Assembly: GCA_030832235.1 (NCBI GenBank)
Contig: JAURJO010000087.1
Location: 1 to 19,512, forward strand
Source of the DNA: Verrucomicrobiota bacterium
Lineage (GTDB): Bacteria > Verrucomicrobiota > Verrucomicrobiia > Opitutales > Opitutaceae
DNA: 19,512 bases
Reading direction: 5' to 3'
The position numbers were made by a program, and so were the translations under genes. Below are positions 6,803 to 14,774 of this stretch, piece after piece. The notes under the pieces are model-generated. The model searched no databases. It saw only the letters and a list, made by a program, of their open reading frames with translations, and was not told where the DNA came from. Positions within the stretch are counted from its first letter, which is position 1, and every line of letters begins with the position of its first letter.

Positions 6803-8806
6803 TCAGTTTCCTCCCAGCAGACGGGTGAACTCATCCTCACCGAGGACCGGCACGCCGCGCTTCCGCGCCTCGGCGAGTTTCGTGCCCGGATTTTCCCCGG
6901 CGACGAGATAGTCGGTGCCCCGACCCACCGAACCCGCCACGCGGCCGCCCTCCGCCTCGATGCGCGCGGCCGCCTCCGCGCGCGTGAACCCCGCGAGCTC
7001 CCCCGTGAGCACGAACATCTTGCCCCGCAATGCGCCGCCATTGCCCGCGACTCCCGGAGGTCGCACGCCCGCGCGCAGTAGGGCAAGCAGCTGATCCCGA
7101 AGCCGGGGTTCCGCCACGGCAATCCCCTCGAGCGTGCCATGCCGCCGAACCAATTCTCGCGCCGCGGCCCGCCCCACCCCGGGAACCCCGAGTCCGGCCA
7201 CAAAGCGCCAGGCCTCCGCGGAACGGCTGCGCGCAATGGCCTCCAGGATCCGATCCGAGGCCGCGCCGGAGCCCACACCCGCCGCGATCAGGTCCTCGCG
7301 CCGCAAGGCATAGAGATCAGCCGGTTCACGGACCAATCCTTGGCCGACCAATCGTTCGATGAGCACCGGGCCGAGTCCGTCGATACCCGCCCCGGACTTC
7401 GACGCGAAGTGCCCGAGCCGGCGGCGCAATCGCGCCGGGCAGGAGTCCGCCGGACAGCGCACCGCGTCGGCGCTGCCTTCAGAAACCACCGGAGTGCCGC
7501 ATTCGGGGCATTCCGACGGAAAAACAAACGGACGAGCGTCCGCTGGTCTTAGCGCGAGGTTCACGCTCGTGATCACAGGAATTACGTCACCCGCCCGCTG
7601 CACGCGGACGCTGTCACCCAGGCGGACGTCGAGCCGCGCGAGCGCCGCGGCACTGTGCAACGTAGCGCGGGAAACGGTCACGCCCCCCACTTCCACCGGC
7701 ACCAACTCGGCCACCGGGGTGAGTGCGCCCGTGCGCCCGACCTGTACGGTGATCGCGACGAGGCGCGTTTCCGCCGCTTCCGCGGCAAACTTGTAAGCAA
7801 CAGCCCAACGCGGAGCATCCATCCCATCGCCGGCCGCCGCCTGCAGGGCGCGCGAGTCGAGCTTCACGACCGCGCCGTCCGTCGGAAAAACGAGTTCCGG
7901 ACGGATCGAGCGGAGGCGTTCGACCGACGACAAGAGCTCCTCGCTACCCGTCGCCATCGCGGCGTGCGTGATCACCGGCAGTCCCCAAGAGCGGAATAAT
8001 GATGTGAGCTCGTGCTGGTGTCCGGGCAGCGCCGTTTCGGGCTCACATCGACCGACCCCGAAGCACGCGAGCCGCAACGCGGTTGCCTCCTCGGCCGGAG
8101 GTGCGTCAGCCCGGCGTGCGAGGCCGGCCGCCAACGCCCGCGGGTTCGCGTACGGCTCAAGGCCCGCCTCCGCCCGGGCCGCGTTGACGCGGTCGAATTC
8201 CGCGAACGGCACATGGAGTTCGCCTCGAATCTCGATCTTTTCCGGAAGGTCGCCGCCGCGCAGCCGCCCGGGCACACCGGCGACCGCACGCACCCGAGCC
8301 GTGATATCCTCGCCCGTCCGGCCGTTGCCGCGGGTGAGCGCACGCACCAGACGCCCGCGCTCGTAGGTGAGGCTCACGGCGATCCCGTCGTACTTGGGCT
8401 CGACGACATAGGTCAGGTCCTCGCGGCCGAAGCGCCGCTCCAGCCGCTCGTGAAAGCCCCGCAGTTCAGCCGGCGTGCGCACCTTGGTGAGGCTGAGCAT
8501 CGGCTCGTGATGCGCGTGCTCCGGCAGAGTGCCGGCGCGATCATCCGGAACCGGTGGTAAGTCAGCCCCGGCCGCGAGGGCGTCAGCAGGATTATCTTTC
8601 TCCAAAGCCGCCAGCCGCACGCGCAGCGCGTCGTAGTCGGTGTCGGAAATCTCGGTCCTGCCGGCGCGGTGGTAGAGATCGTCGTGCCGCGCGATCTCCA
8701 GGCGCAGCTGTCGGATCGCCGCGCGGGGTTCGGATGCCGGCGCGACAGCGGCGAGCGCGGATCCGGCGGAAACGAGCAGGGGCAGGAGTGATCGATGGAG
8801 GCGCAT
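6803..8806 (-). CDS. ligA: NAD+-dependent DNA ligase with signal-peptide-like N-terminus and shortened HhH domain
   Basis: The 667-residue protein has the LigA domain order. Domain Ia is present with its NAD+-binding pattern (DLYHRAG, then EISDTDYD). The adenylation motif PKYDGIAV puts the lysine nucleophile at 138. An OB fold follows, then a Cys4 zinc motif (C433, C436, C451, C456), an HhH region and a C-terminal BRCT domain (about 594-667). Two things are odd. Before domain Ia there is a signal-peptide-like segment, MRLHRSLLPLLVSAGSALAA, with no ATG, GTG or TTG between it and the catalytic part. The HhH region is about 24 residues shorter than E. coli LigA, with the fourth HhH apparently missing. 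ATG 8806 is chosen; a GTG at 8848 also lies in frame. It is probably a second, specialised ligase rather than the housekeeping one. Ligase identity is firm; export is inferred. Confidence 0.9.
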   Translation of the reverse strand: MRLHRSLLPLLVSAGSALAAVAPASEPRAAIRQLRLEIARHDDLYHRAGRTEISDTDYDALRVRLAALEKDNPADALAAGADLPPVPDDRAGTLPEHAHHEPMLSLTKVRTPAELRGFHERLERRFGREDLTYVVEPKYDGIAVSLTYERGRLVRALTRGNGRTGEDITARVRAVAGVPGRLRGGDLPEKIEIRGELHVPFAEFDRVNAARAEAGLEPYANPRALAAGLARRADAPPAEEATALRLACFGVGRCEPETALPGHQHELTSLFRSWGLPVITHAAMATGSEELLSSVERLRSIRPELVFPTDGAVVKLDSRALQAAAGDGMDAPRWAVAYKFAAEAAETRLVAITVQVGRTGALTPVAELVPVEVGGVTVSRATLHSAAALARLDVRLGDSVRVQRAGDVIPVITSVNLALRPADARPFVFPSECPECGTPVVSEGSADAVRCPADSCPARLRRRLGHFASKSGAGIDGLGPVLIERLVGQGLVREPADLYALRREDLIAAGVGSGAASDRILEAIARSRSAEAWRFVAGLGVPGVGRAAARELVRRHGTLEGIAVAEPRLRDQLLALLRAGVRPPGVAGNGGALRGKMFVLTGELAGFTRAEAAARIEAEGGRVAGSVGRGTDYLVAGENPGTKLAEARKRGVPVLGEDEFTRLLGGN
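6810..6814 (-). promoter_or_regulatory. Ribosome binding site of the GxxExxY gene, inside the ligase 3' end
   Basis: A perfect GGAGG on the minus strand, eight bases before ATG 6801. It overlaps the last codons of the DNA ligase, whose TGA is at 6803-6805. This fixes the GxxExxY start and argues that both genes share one transcript. Confidence 0.7.
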
Positions 8807-8899
8807 GGGAGCGCGGCCACTCCGCCCGCGCCGGCGCCGTGCGTCCACGGCCCCGCATACCCGAATCTGGGGCCGGGCCCGCCCGAGATTCGCCGAGGC

Positions 8900-10624
8900 T
8901 CAGGGTCCGTGCACCCGACGGCCGTCGACCCACGTCTCGAGCACGCGCGTGGCGCGCAGGTCATCCTCGGGGCACTCGAGCAGGTCGCGGTCGACGACGA
9001 TGAAGTCGGCGCGCTTACCCGTCTCGAGCGAGCCGATCTCCTTTTCCCAGCGGATCACCTGCGCGTTGAGACGGGTATAAAACTCGATCGCCTGCCGGCG
9101 CGTAAGGGCCTCCTCCGGATGCAGCCGGCCGTCGTGCCACTTGGCGCGACGCGTGATCGTCGTCCACATGCCGAGAAACGGGTTGTACGGGTTGATCGCG
9201 CGCAGGTCGCCGATCTTGAGCATGTGGTCCGAACCGCCGCCCGCCACGCCGCCCGCCGCGAGGATGCTGCGCAGAGGTTGGAACCACCGCAGCCGCTCGT
9301 AGCCGAACTGCGCCACCAACGTGCGCGTGTCGAGGTACAGCCAGATGGGTTGGATATCCATCACCACACCCAGGCGCGCCGCGGCCGCCACCGTCTCCGC
9401 GGTCATGAAATTTGAATGGGAGATGCACGGGCGCAGATCGCGAAGCGGAAGCTCGCGCGCGATGTCCGCGTAGGCGGCGAGCAGTTCCTCGCTCGCGCCG
9501 TCGCCGACGGTGTGCGCGGTGAACTGCATGCCGTGGCCGGCCACCCGGCGGATCATCGCGCGCAGGCGGTCGCCGGGCACGTTGAGCACGCCGCGGTACG
9601 TGTCGTCGCGGATGCCGTAGTTCTCGTTCCGCCCCCAGGGCTTCACCATGAACGCGCTTCCCGTGAGCATGCCGCCATCGAGCCAGATCTTGGTGCCGAT
9701 CAGCCGCAGCCAGGGGTCGTCGCCTCGCCAGGGACTCTCCGCGATTTGGTCGATCGCGGTGAGGATCGAGTCGAGGCCACCGACCGTTGGGAACGTCTGC
9801 GACAGCGCCACGCGCGTCGTAAGGGCGTTCTGCGCGCGGAGACGCGCGTACTGCGCGACCGATCCCACGCTGGCCCCGCGGTCGGCCACCGTCGTGAATC
9901 CGCTGCGGTTGTAATCACGCAGCAAAGCCTTCAGGCGCGACTGCTGCTCGGCCTCGGTCGCGGCGCGGGGGCCCGGCGTACGGATGAACCGCTGCAGACC
10001 GCGCGCGAGCCCCGTGGGCTCACCGGCCGCGTCCTTCTCCAGCAGGCCCGGACCGCCGTCGGTCACGGTGAAATTCCGGTCGAAGCCGCATTTCTTCAAT
10101 CCGAGCGAGTTCAGCATGTTGTCCGGACCGGTGCGGAAACTCACGGGATGCGAAGGCGCCGCGGCGTCGAGCTCGGCCCGCGTGGGATAGCGGGACTCCT
10201 TCAGACGGGTGATGAACACCTGCGAGGTCTGGATCCACTGTCCCGCCGGCACGACGCGGGCGCGCGCCGAGATGTAAGCGAGCACGTCGGCGATCGTCTC
10301 CATGTCGGGCACCTCGTGGTCGTGCTCGAACATCGCCGCGGCCGGCGCGTGCACATGCGAGTCGATCAACCCCGGTAAAACCATGCGCCCGCCCAACTCG
10401 TGCACCTGCGTGCGCCCAGGCGCCGCCAAGGCGCGGATCCGCGCCGAGGTGCCGGTGGCGACAATGCGGGCGTCGCGCACCGCGAACGCGTCCGCGATCG
10501 AGAACTGCGGATCAACCGTCAGTACCCGGCCGCCAACGAACACCGCGTCGGGCGCCGGCTCCGCCGAGACCAGCCCGCCGGGGAAAGCCGGGAATGACAT
10601 TACAAGGAGGCGAAGGATTTTCAT
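8900..10624 (-). CDS. Exported YtcJ-like amidohydrolase
   Basis: The 574-residue protein begins with a short hydrophobic leader (MKILRLLVMSFPAFPGGLVS then AEPAP), a probable signal peptide. The start of the metal-dependent TIM-barrel fold is at LPGLIDSHVHA (H90, H92). Other expected ligands are H371 (FTAHTVGDGA), H403 (CISHSNF) and D466 (GGGSDHML); K312 in TKIWLDGG lies where YtcJ-type proteins have their KxxxDG motif. The C-terminus closes the split beta domain with GSLETGKRADFIVVDRD, typical of the amidohydrolase superfamily (Amidohydro_3). Members hydrolyse amide or related bonds; the substrate is unknown. It is upstream of the ligase in the same direction with a 93-nt gap, so co-transcription is possible but less certain than for the three genes after it. 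It diverges from the DUF1552 operon. Confidence 0.85.
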   Translation of the reverse strand: MKILRLLVMSFPAFPGGLVSAEPAPDAVFVGGRVLTVDPQFSIADAFAVRDARIVATGTSARIRALAAPGRTQVHELGGRMVLPGLIDSHVHAPAAAMFEHDHEVPDMETIADVLAYISARARVVPAGQWIQTSQVFITRLKESRYPTRAELDAAAPSHPVSFRTGPDNMLNSLGLKKCGFDRNFTVTDGGPGLLEKDAAGEPTGLARGLQRFIRTPGPRAATEAEQQSRLKALLRDYNRSGFTTVADRGASVGSVAQYARLRAQNALTTRVALSQTFPTVGGLDSILTAIDQIAESPWRGDDPWLRLIGTKIWLDGGMLTGSAFMVKPWGRNENYGIRDDTYRGVLNVPGDRLRAMIRRVAGHGMQFTAHTVGDGASEELLAAYADIARELPLRDLRPCISHSNFMTAETVAAAARLGVVMDIQPIWLYLDTRTLVAQFGYERLRWFQPLRSILAAGGVAGGGSDHMLKIGDLRAINPYNPFLGMWTTITRRAKWHDGRLHPEEALTRRQAIEFYTRLNAQVIRWEKEIGSLETGKRADFIVVDRDLLECPEDDLRATRVLETWVDGRRVHGP

Positions 10625-10872
10625 CGTGAGGCGAAAACGGGGCGCACGGGGGTGAAGCGTCGCCGATGATCTGGGATATCAGTTCGTACCGGCCGCGGAC
10701 GCTTTTGTCACGCCACGGAGCAATGAGGTGCGCTCCCCTCGCCGACCGCACACCCATTCCGGGTAAACAAGTGGGGCACCCTGCGGCATCCCAGGCCGGC
10801 AGGACGACCATCGGCTCCTCCCTCCGGGTCACGGCGGATGACAAGGCGGTTCTCGACGGGCGGAGGAAGTCG
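10625..10872. other. Divergent intergenic region, presumed promoters
   Basis: This 248-nt gap separates the divergent amidohydrolase and DUF1552 genes and must hold promoters for both. I do not recognise a convincing -35/-10 pair or operator. The DUF1552 frame stays open back to an ATG at 10666, but that extra stretch has no signal or domain character, and a strong ribosome site sits at 10862-10866. Confidence 0.4.
10862..10866 (+). promoter_or_regulatory. Ribosome binding site of the DUF1552 gene
   Basis: GGAGG followed by a six-base spacer and ATG 10873. It supports this start over ATG 10666 upstream and ATG 10909 downstream; neither appears to have as good a site. Confidence 0.6.
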
Positions 10873-12222
10873 ATGCTTAGGTTACATCGCTTTCCAGCCT
10901 TGCCGACCATGACACCCTCATCGCGCCTCGTGAATCGCCGTCACTTTCTTCGCGCCGCCGGTGTCACGATCGCCCTGCCGCTCTTCGAATCGCTGAACCG
11001 GCCGGCCCTCGCGACGACCCCGGCGCTCGCCACCAAGACAGGTTCCCCCATCGGGTCGAGCCGCCCGCGCCGCCTCGTCGCCATCGGCAACATGCTGGGG
11101 TTTTACCAACCCGAATTCTTCCCGAAGAGCGCGGGCCGCGACTACGACCTGCCGTCGCTGATGCAGCCGATGGCTCCGGTGCGGAAGGAGTTCACCGTCT
11201 TTTCGGGACTCGATCACGGGGTGAAGGGCGGGCACTTCGCCATCCACTCCTTTCTGAGCGGTGTGCGTTCCATGGACGCCAAGGGAAGGCCGGACGGCAA
11301 CATCACCCTGGATCAACGGGCCGCCGAAACGGTCGGCGGCGCCACCCGTTTCAGCTCCCTCACGATTGGCTCCGAGGACGGGCTCCACGGCGGCTGCATG
11401 ATGTCCTGGACCCGCAGCGGAACCCGCGTCCCGCCGATCCCGGGCGTGCGGGAGCTGTTCCGGCAACTCTTCATCACCGAGCGGGCTGACGCCGTGGCCC
11501 GCAGCAACGACCGATTCAACCTGCACGGGTCGATCCTCGATGCCGTCAACGGCGACGCCAAGTCCCTTGGTCGCCAGCTGGGAGCCCGGGATCGCGAGAA
11601 ACTGGAGGAGTACCTCACCTCGGTGCGCGAGGTTGAGCAGCGGATGGAACTCAGCCGCCGTTGGGCGCGTATACCGAAGCCCGCGCCCGGGATGGCCGAG
11701 CCGGAAAACACGAATTTCGTCTCCGACCTGCCGACATTCTACGACCTCATCGCGCTGGCGCTCCAGACGGACTCGACCCGGATCGCGACCCTCGAGATCG
11801 CGGGCGGCTTCAATTCCTCGGCCTTCGGGATCCGCAAGGATTACCACGCGCTGTCCCACCATGGTCAGCTGCAGGAGAACATCGGGCCGCTGGTGAAGAT
11901 AGAGCGGTACCAGATGGAGCAATTCGCGCGGTTCATCGCGAAGCTCGGCTCGCTGCAGGACGGCGACGCCCGCCTGCTGGATCACACGATGGTCCTGTTC
12001 GGCTCCGGGATGGGCAACGCGAACGCCCACACCAACAGCAACCTTCCGATCATCCTCGCGGGCGGCGGCTACCGTCACGGGGAACACCGCGCTTATCCGT
12101 CCGACCGCGGCGGTCGCGTGCCCCTGTGCAATCTCTACCTGTCCCTGCTCCAGCGCTTCGGCGTCGAGACGGATCGTTTCGGCACGAGCAACGGCACGCT
12201 GCCGGGACTGGAGACGGCGTGA
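10873..12222 (+). CDS. Tat-exported DUF1552 protein
   Basis: The 449-residue protein has a twin-arginine signal: VNRRHFLRAAG with the arginine pair at 22-23, followed by VTIALPLFESL and an ALA-type cleavage region. The mature part matches the DUF1552 family: FSGLDHGVKGGHFAIHSFL near residue 115, a TLDQRAAE segment, and late LFGSGMGNANAHTNSNLPI and ILAGGGYRHGEHR motifs. The family is abundant in Planctomycetes, Verrucomicrobia and myxobacteria and is nearly always next to a DUF1587/1592/1588/1585 protein; its late motifs resemble DUF1501-like members of the alkaline phosphatase-sulfatase fold. The function is not established. The downstream cytochrome gene begins one nucleotide after this stop, so the two are surely co-expressed. 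Confidence 0.9.
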   Translation: MLRLHRFPALPTMTPSSRLVNRRHFLRAAGVTIALPLFESLNRPALATTPALATKTGSPIGSSRPRRLVAIGNMLGFYQPEFFPKSAGRDYDLPSLMQPMAPVRKEFTVFSGLDHGVKGGHFAIHSFLSGVRSMDAKGRPDGNITLDQRAAETVGGATRFSSLTIGSEDGLHGGCMMSWTRSGTRVPPIPGVRELFRQLFITERADAVARSNDRFNLHGSILDAVNGDAKSLGRQLGARDREKLEEYLTSVREVEQRMELSRRWARIPKPAPGMAEPENTNFVSDLPTFYDLIALALQTDSTRIATLEIAGGFNSSAFGIRKDYHALSHHGQLQENIGPLVKIERYQMEQFARFIAKLGSLQDGDARLLDHTMVLFGSGMGNANAHTNSNLPIILAGGGYRHGEHRAYPSDRGGRVPLCNLYLSLLQRFGVETDRFGTSNGTLPGLETA

Positions 12223-12223
12223 G

Positions 12224-14704
12224 ATGATCGTTCGCCGGTTGCGCATCCTCGTCAGCCTGCTCGCCACCGGCGCCGGTTTCGCGCTGGCGGCGGAACCCCA
12301 CGCCGCCCGGGAGTTTTTCGCGGCCTACTGCGGAAAGTGTCACGGGCCGGAGAAACAGAAGGGCGAGCGCCGCTTTGATCAATTACCCGCGGCCGTCACG
12401 CGGATCGACCACCTGGTCGAATTCCAGGACATCATCGACCAGCTCAACCTCGGTGAAATGCCCCCGGCGGGGGAACGGCAGCCGGGCCCGGACGAGGTCC
12501 GGGCCGTCGTCGCCCAACTGACGCAGCAGGTGGCGGCCGGCCGGGCCCGGTTCGCCAGCACCGGTGGGCGCACCGTGCTACGCCGCCTCAACCGTCGCGA
12601 ATACCTCAACACCGTCGGCGACCTGTTCGGGCTGAACATGCTGATGTTCGATCCCACCACGAGGTTCCCGCGCGACCAGATGGTGCAGCATATGGACAAC
12701 CTGGGCGATGTCCTGAAGACCTCCGGCCATCTGCTCGACCAGTACATCGAGGCGGCCGACGCCGTGGTGGAAAAGGCCCTCGGCCAGCCGCCGCCCCCCG
12801 CCCCGCGGACCTGGCGCTTCACGGAGAATTTCCAGCAGCAGCCCGAGCTGCGCCACTCCCACGCCCGCGTGCACAACTTCCGCTACCTCTGCCTCTACGA
12901 GGGACTGCACTCCGAGATGCACGAGGGCGCCTATGGCCCGCTGCTGGCGTTCTCCGAAGGGGTTCCCGCGGATGGCTGGTACGAGATCCGCGTGCTCGCC
13001 GAGGCCAAAAACCGACGGAATCCGTACGATCCCCGCCTGTTCGGCTACGACCCCGAGGCGCCCTTTCGCCTCGGCGTCGTGCCGGGTAACGCCCGCGTCG
13101 GCCCGTTGCATCATGAACAGCCCATCGAGCCGCGGCTCGGCGAGGCCACCGTGCCCGACGGCCCGCCCGGTTGGCTGACCTTCCGCGTATGGCTCGATCG
13201 CGGATTTACTCCGCGTTTCACCTTCCCCAACGGCCCGCTCGCCGTGCGGCAGAACTGGAACCGCATCCTGCGCCAGTACAGCACGACCTTTCCCGCGGAG
13301 GTGCGGCAAACCACCGGTATCGTGGAGGCCCGGGTGGTGGTGCAACGGCACGGCCAGATCCCCCACATCCGTATCCATGAGGTGGAAATTCGCGGACCGC
13401 TCGACGCCCCGACTCCCGCCGCCGCACAACGGGATGTGCTCGGCGAAGAGCCGTTCTCGCCAGGGCGCACGCGGGAGGTCCTCGCGGCCTTCGCCACCCG
13501 CGCCTACCGCCGTCCCGCCCGGGCGGACGAGGTGGATCGCCTGGAGGCCGTGGTGAACCGTCGTCGCACGGAGGGCCGCGCCAGCCAGGAGGCCCTGCGC
13601 GACGGGCTCAAGGCCGTGCTCTGCTCGCCCGCCTTTCTCTACCTCGCCGACCCTAGCCGCGAGGAGGACCTGGACCCGGACCGCCGTCTTTCCGCGCACG
13701 CGCTGGCCACCCGGCTCTCCTATTTTCTTTGGAGCACCATGCCGGACGCCGACCTCATCCGTGCGGCCGACTCCGGGCAGTTGCTGCAGCCGGCCGTGCT
13801 CCTCGCGCAGGCGCGCCGTCTTCTGGCCAGCCCCCGTTCCGATGCGTTCGTCAACGGCCTGATCGACAGCTGGCTGAATCTGCGCGCCCTCGGTGATATG
13901 CCTCCGGATCGCGCGGCGTTTCCGGCTTACTACGCGCAGGACCTGCAAGCCGCCATGAAGCGCGAGACCCAGCTCTTCACGCGTGATCTGCTTGATCGGA
14001 ACGAGCCGGTGGCGCGATTCCTCGACGCCGACCACACCTTCGCCAACCGGCCCCTCGCGCGGCTCTACGGGGTGCCGGACGCCGTGCCGGCCGAGGCGGC
14101 GCACGAGTTTCGCCGCATCACCTTCGCCTCCCCGCAACGAGGGGGCCTCCTCGGACACGGCAGCGTGCTCACCGTGAGCGCCAACGGCGTGGAGACCTCC
14201 CCTGTGATCCGCGGCGTCTGGTTGCTGGAAAACATCCTAGGGAGTCCACCCGCGCCCCCGCCCGACAATGTGCCTCCCATCGATCCCGATGTGCGCGGCG
14301 CCAAGTCCATGCGGGAGATCCTCGGCAAGCATCGCGACAATCCCTCCTGCTACGAATGCCATCGCAAAATCGACCCCCTGGGTTTCGCCCTGGAGAACTT
14401 CGACCCGATTGGAGGCTGGCGGCGGAACTACCCGAATAATCTCCCCGTCGACGCCAGCGGCGAGTTGCCCAACGGGCAGCGATTTTCCGACATCTCGGGG
14501 CTCAAGCGGCTCCTGGTTGAGAGGAAGGAGCAATTCGCCCGCAGCCTCACCGAACGCCTCTTGGCGCACGCCTGCGGGCGCCGCGTCGAGCCGTTGGATC
14601 GGGCGGCCATCGACGAGATCCTCGCCGCCACGCGGGCCCACGGCCACCGGTTCCGCGACCTCATCGAGGAGGTGGTTTTGAGTCCCTTGTTCCGCAACCC
14701 GTGA
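12224..14704 (+). CDS. Secreted planctomycete-type cytochrome c with DUF1587/1592/1588/1585 domains
   Basis: The 826-residue protein starts with a signal peptide (MIVRRLRILVSLLATGAGFA then LAAEP). A class I cytochrome c domain (PSCyt1) has CGKCH at C36-H40 and a probable distal Met in GEMPP (M79). DUF1587 follows at about 119-185 (LRRLNRREYLNTVGDLFGL), then a beta-rich insert, DUF1595 at about 412-480 (FATRAYRRPARADEV), DUF1592 at about 483-610, and DUF1588 at about 603-730 with a second heme motif CYECH (C709-H713). DUF1585 covers the C-terminus. The covalent heme sites indicate periplasmic electron transfer, but the oxidised substrate is unknown. The gene starts one nucleotide after the DUF1552 stop. 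The usual pair order in relatives is often the reverse. A sulfatase follows after 70 nt. Confidence 0.92.
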   Translation: MIVRRLRILVSLLATGAGFALAAEPHAAREFFAAYCGKCHGPEKQKGERRFDQLPAAVTRIDHLVEFQDIIDQLNLGEMPPAGERQPGPDEVRAVVAQLTQQVAAGRARFASTGGRTVLRRLNRREYLNTVGDLFGLNMLMFDPTTRFPRDQMVQHMDNLGDVLKTSGHLLDQYIEAADAVVEKALGQPPPPAPRTWRFTENFQQQPELRHSHARVHNFRYLCLYEGLHSEMHEGAYGPLLAFSEGVPADGWYEIRVLAEAKNRRNPYDPRLFGYDPEAPFRLGVVPGNARVGPLHHEQPIEPRLGEATVPDGPPGWLTFRVWLDRGFTPRFTFPNGPLAVRQNWNRILRQYSTTFPAEVRQTTGIVEARVVVQRHGQIPHIRIHEVEIRGPLDAPTPAAAQRDVLGEEPFSPGRTREVLAAFATRAYRRPARADEVDRLEAVVNRRRTEGRASQEALRDGLKAVLCSPAFLYLADPSREEDLDPDRRLSAHALATRLSYFLWSTMPDADLIRAADSGQLLQPAVLLAQARRLLASPRSDAFVNGLIDSWLNLRALGDMPPDRAAFPAYYAQDLQAAMKRETQLFTRDLLDRNEPVARFLDADHTFANRPLARLYGVPDAVPAEAAHEFRRITFASPQRGGLLGHGSVLTVSANGVETSPVIRGVWLLENILGSPPAPPPDNVPPIDPDVRGAKSMREILGKHRDNPSCYECHRKIDPLGFALENFDPIGGWRRNYPNNLPVDASGELPNGQRFSDISGLKRLLVERKEQFARSLTERLLAHACGRRVEPLDRAAIDEILAATRAHGHRFRDLIEEVVLSPLFRNP

Positions 14705-14774
14705 CGTTGCCCTAAGCCGGCGTCGGCAAGGAATCCGCTCGCCCGCTCCGTCCGCCTGCGCTGCGTATGAGGCG

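Noticed and set aside
6802..7278. Upstream in-frame extension of the GxxExxY gene
   Set aside because: It overlaps the ligase C-terminus antiparallel in codon usage, is Arg/Cys-rich, and GGAGG fixes the start at 6801.
10666..10872. N-terminal extension of the DUF1552 protein from ATG 10666
   Set aside because: The extra 69 residues would bury the Tat signal, and a perfect GGAGG precedes ATG 10873.
10918..12267. Minus-strand open frame (449 codons) opposite DUF1552
   Set aside because: No recognisable motif, biased composition, and mirrors the real gene frame.
12578..14158. Minus-strand open frame (526 codons) opposite the cytochrome gene
   Set aside because: Antisense shadow with no signal, domain or ribosome site.
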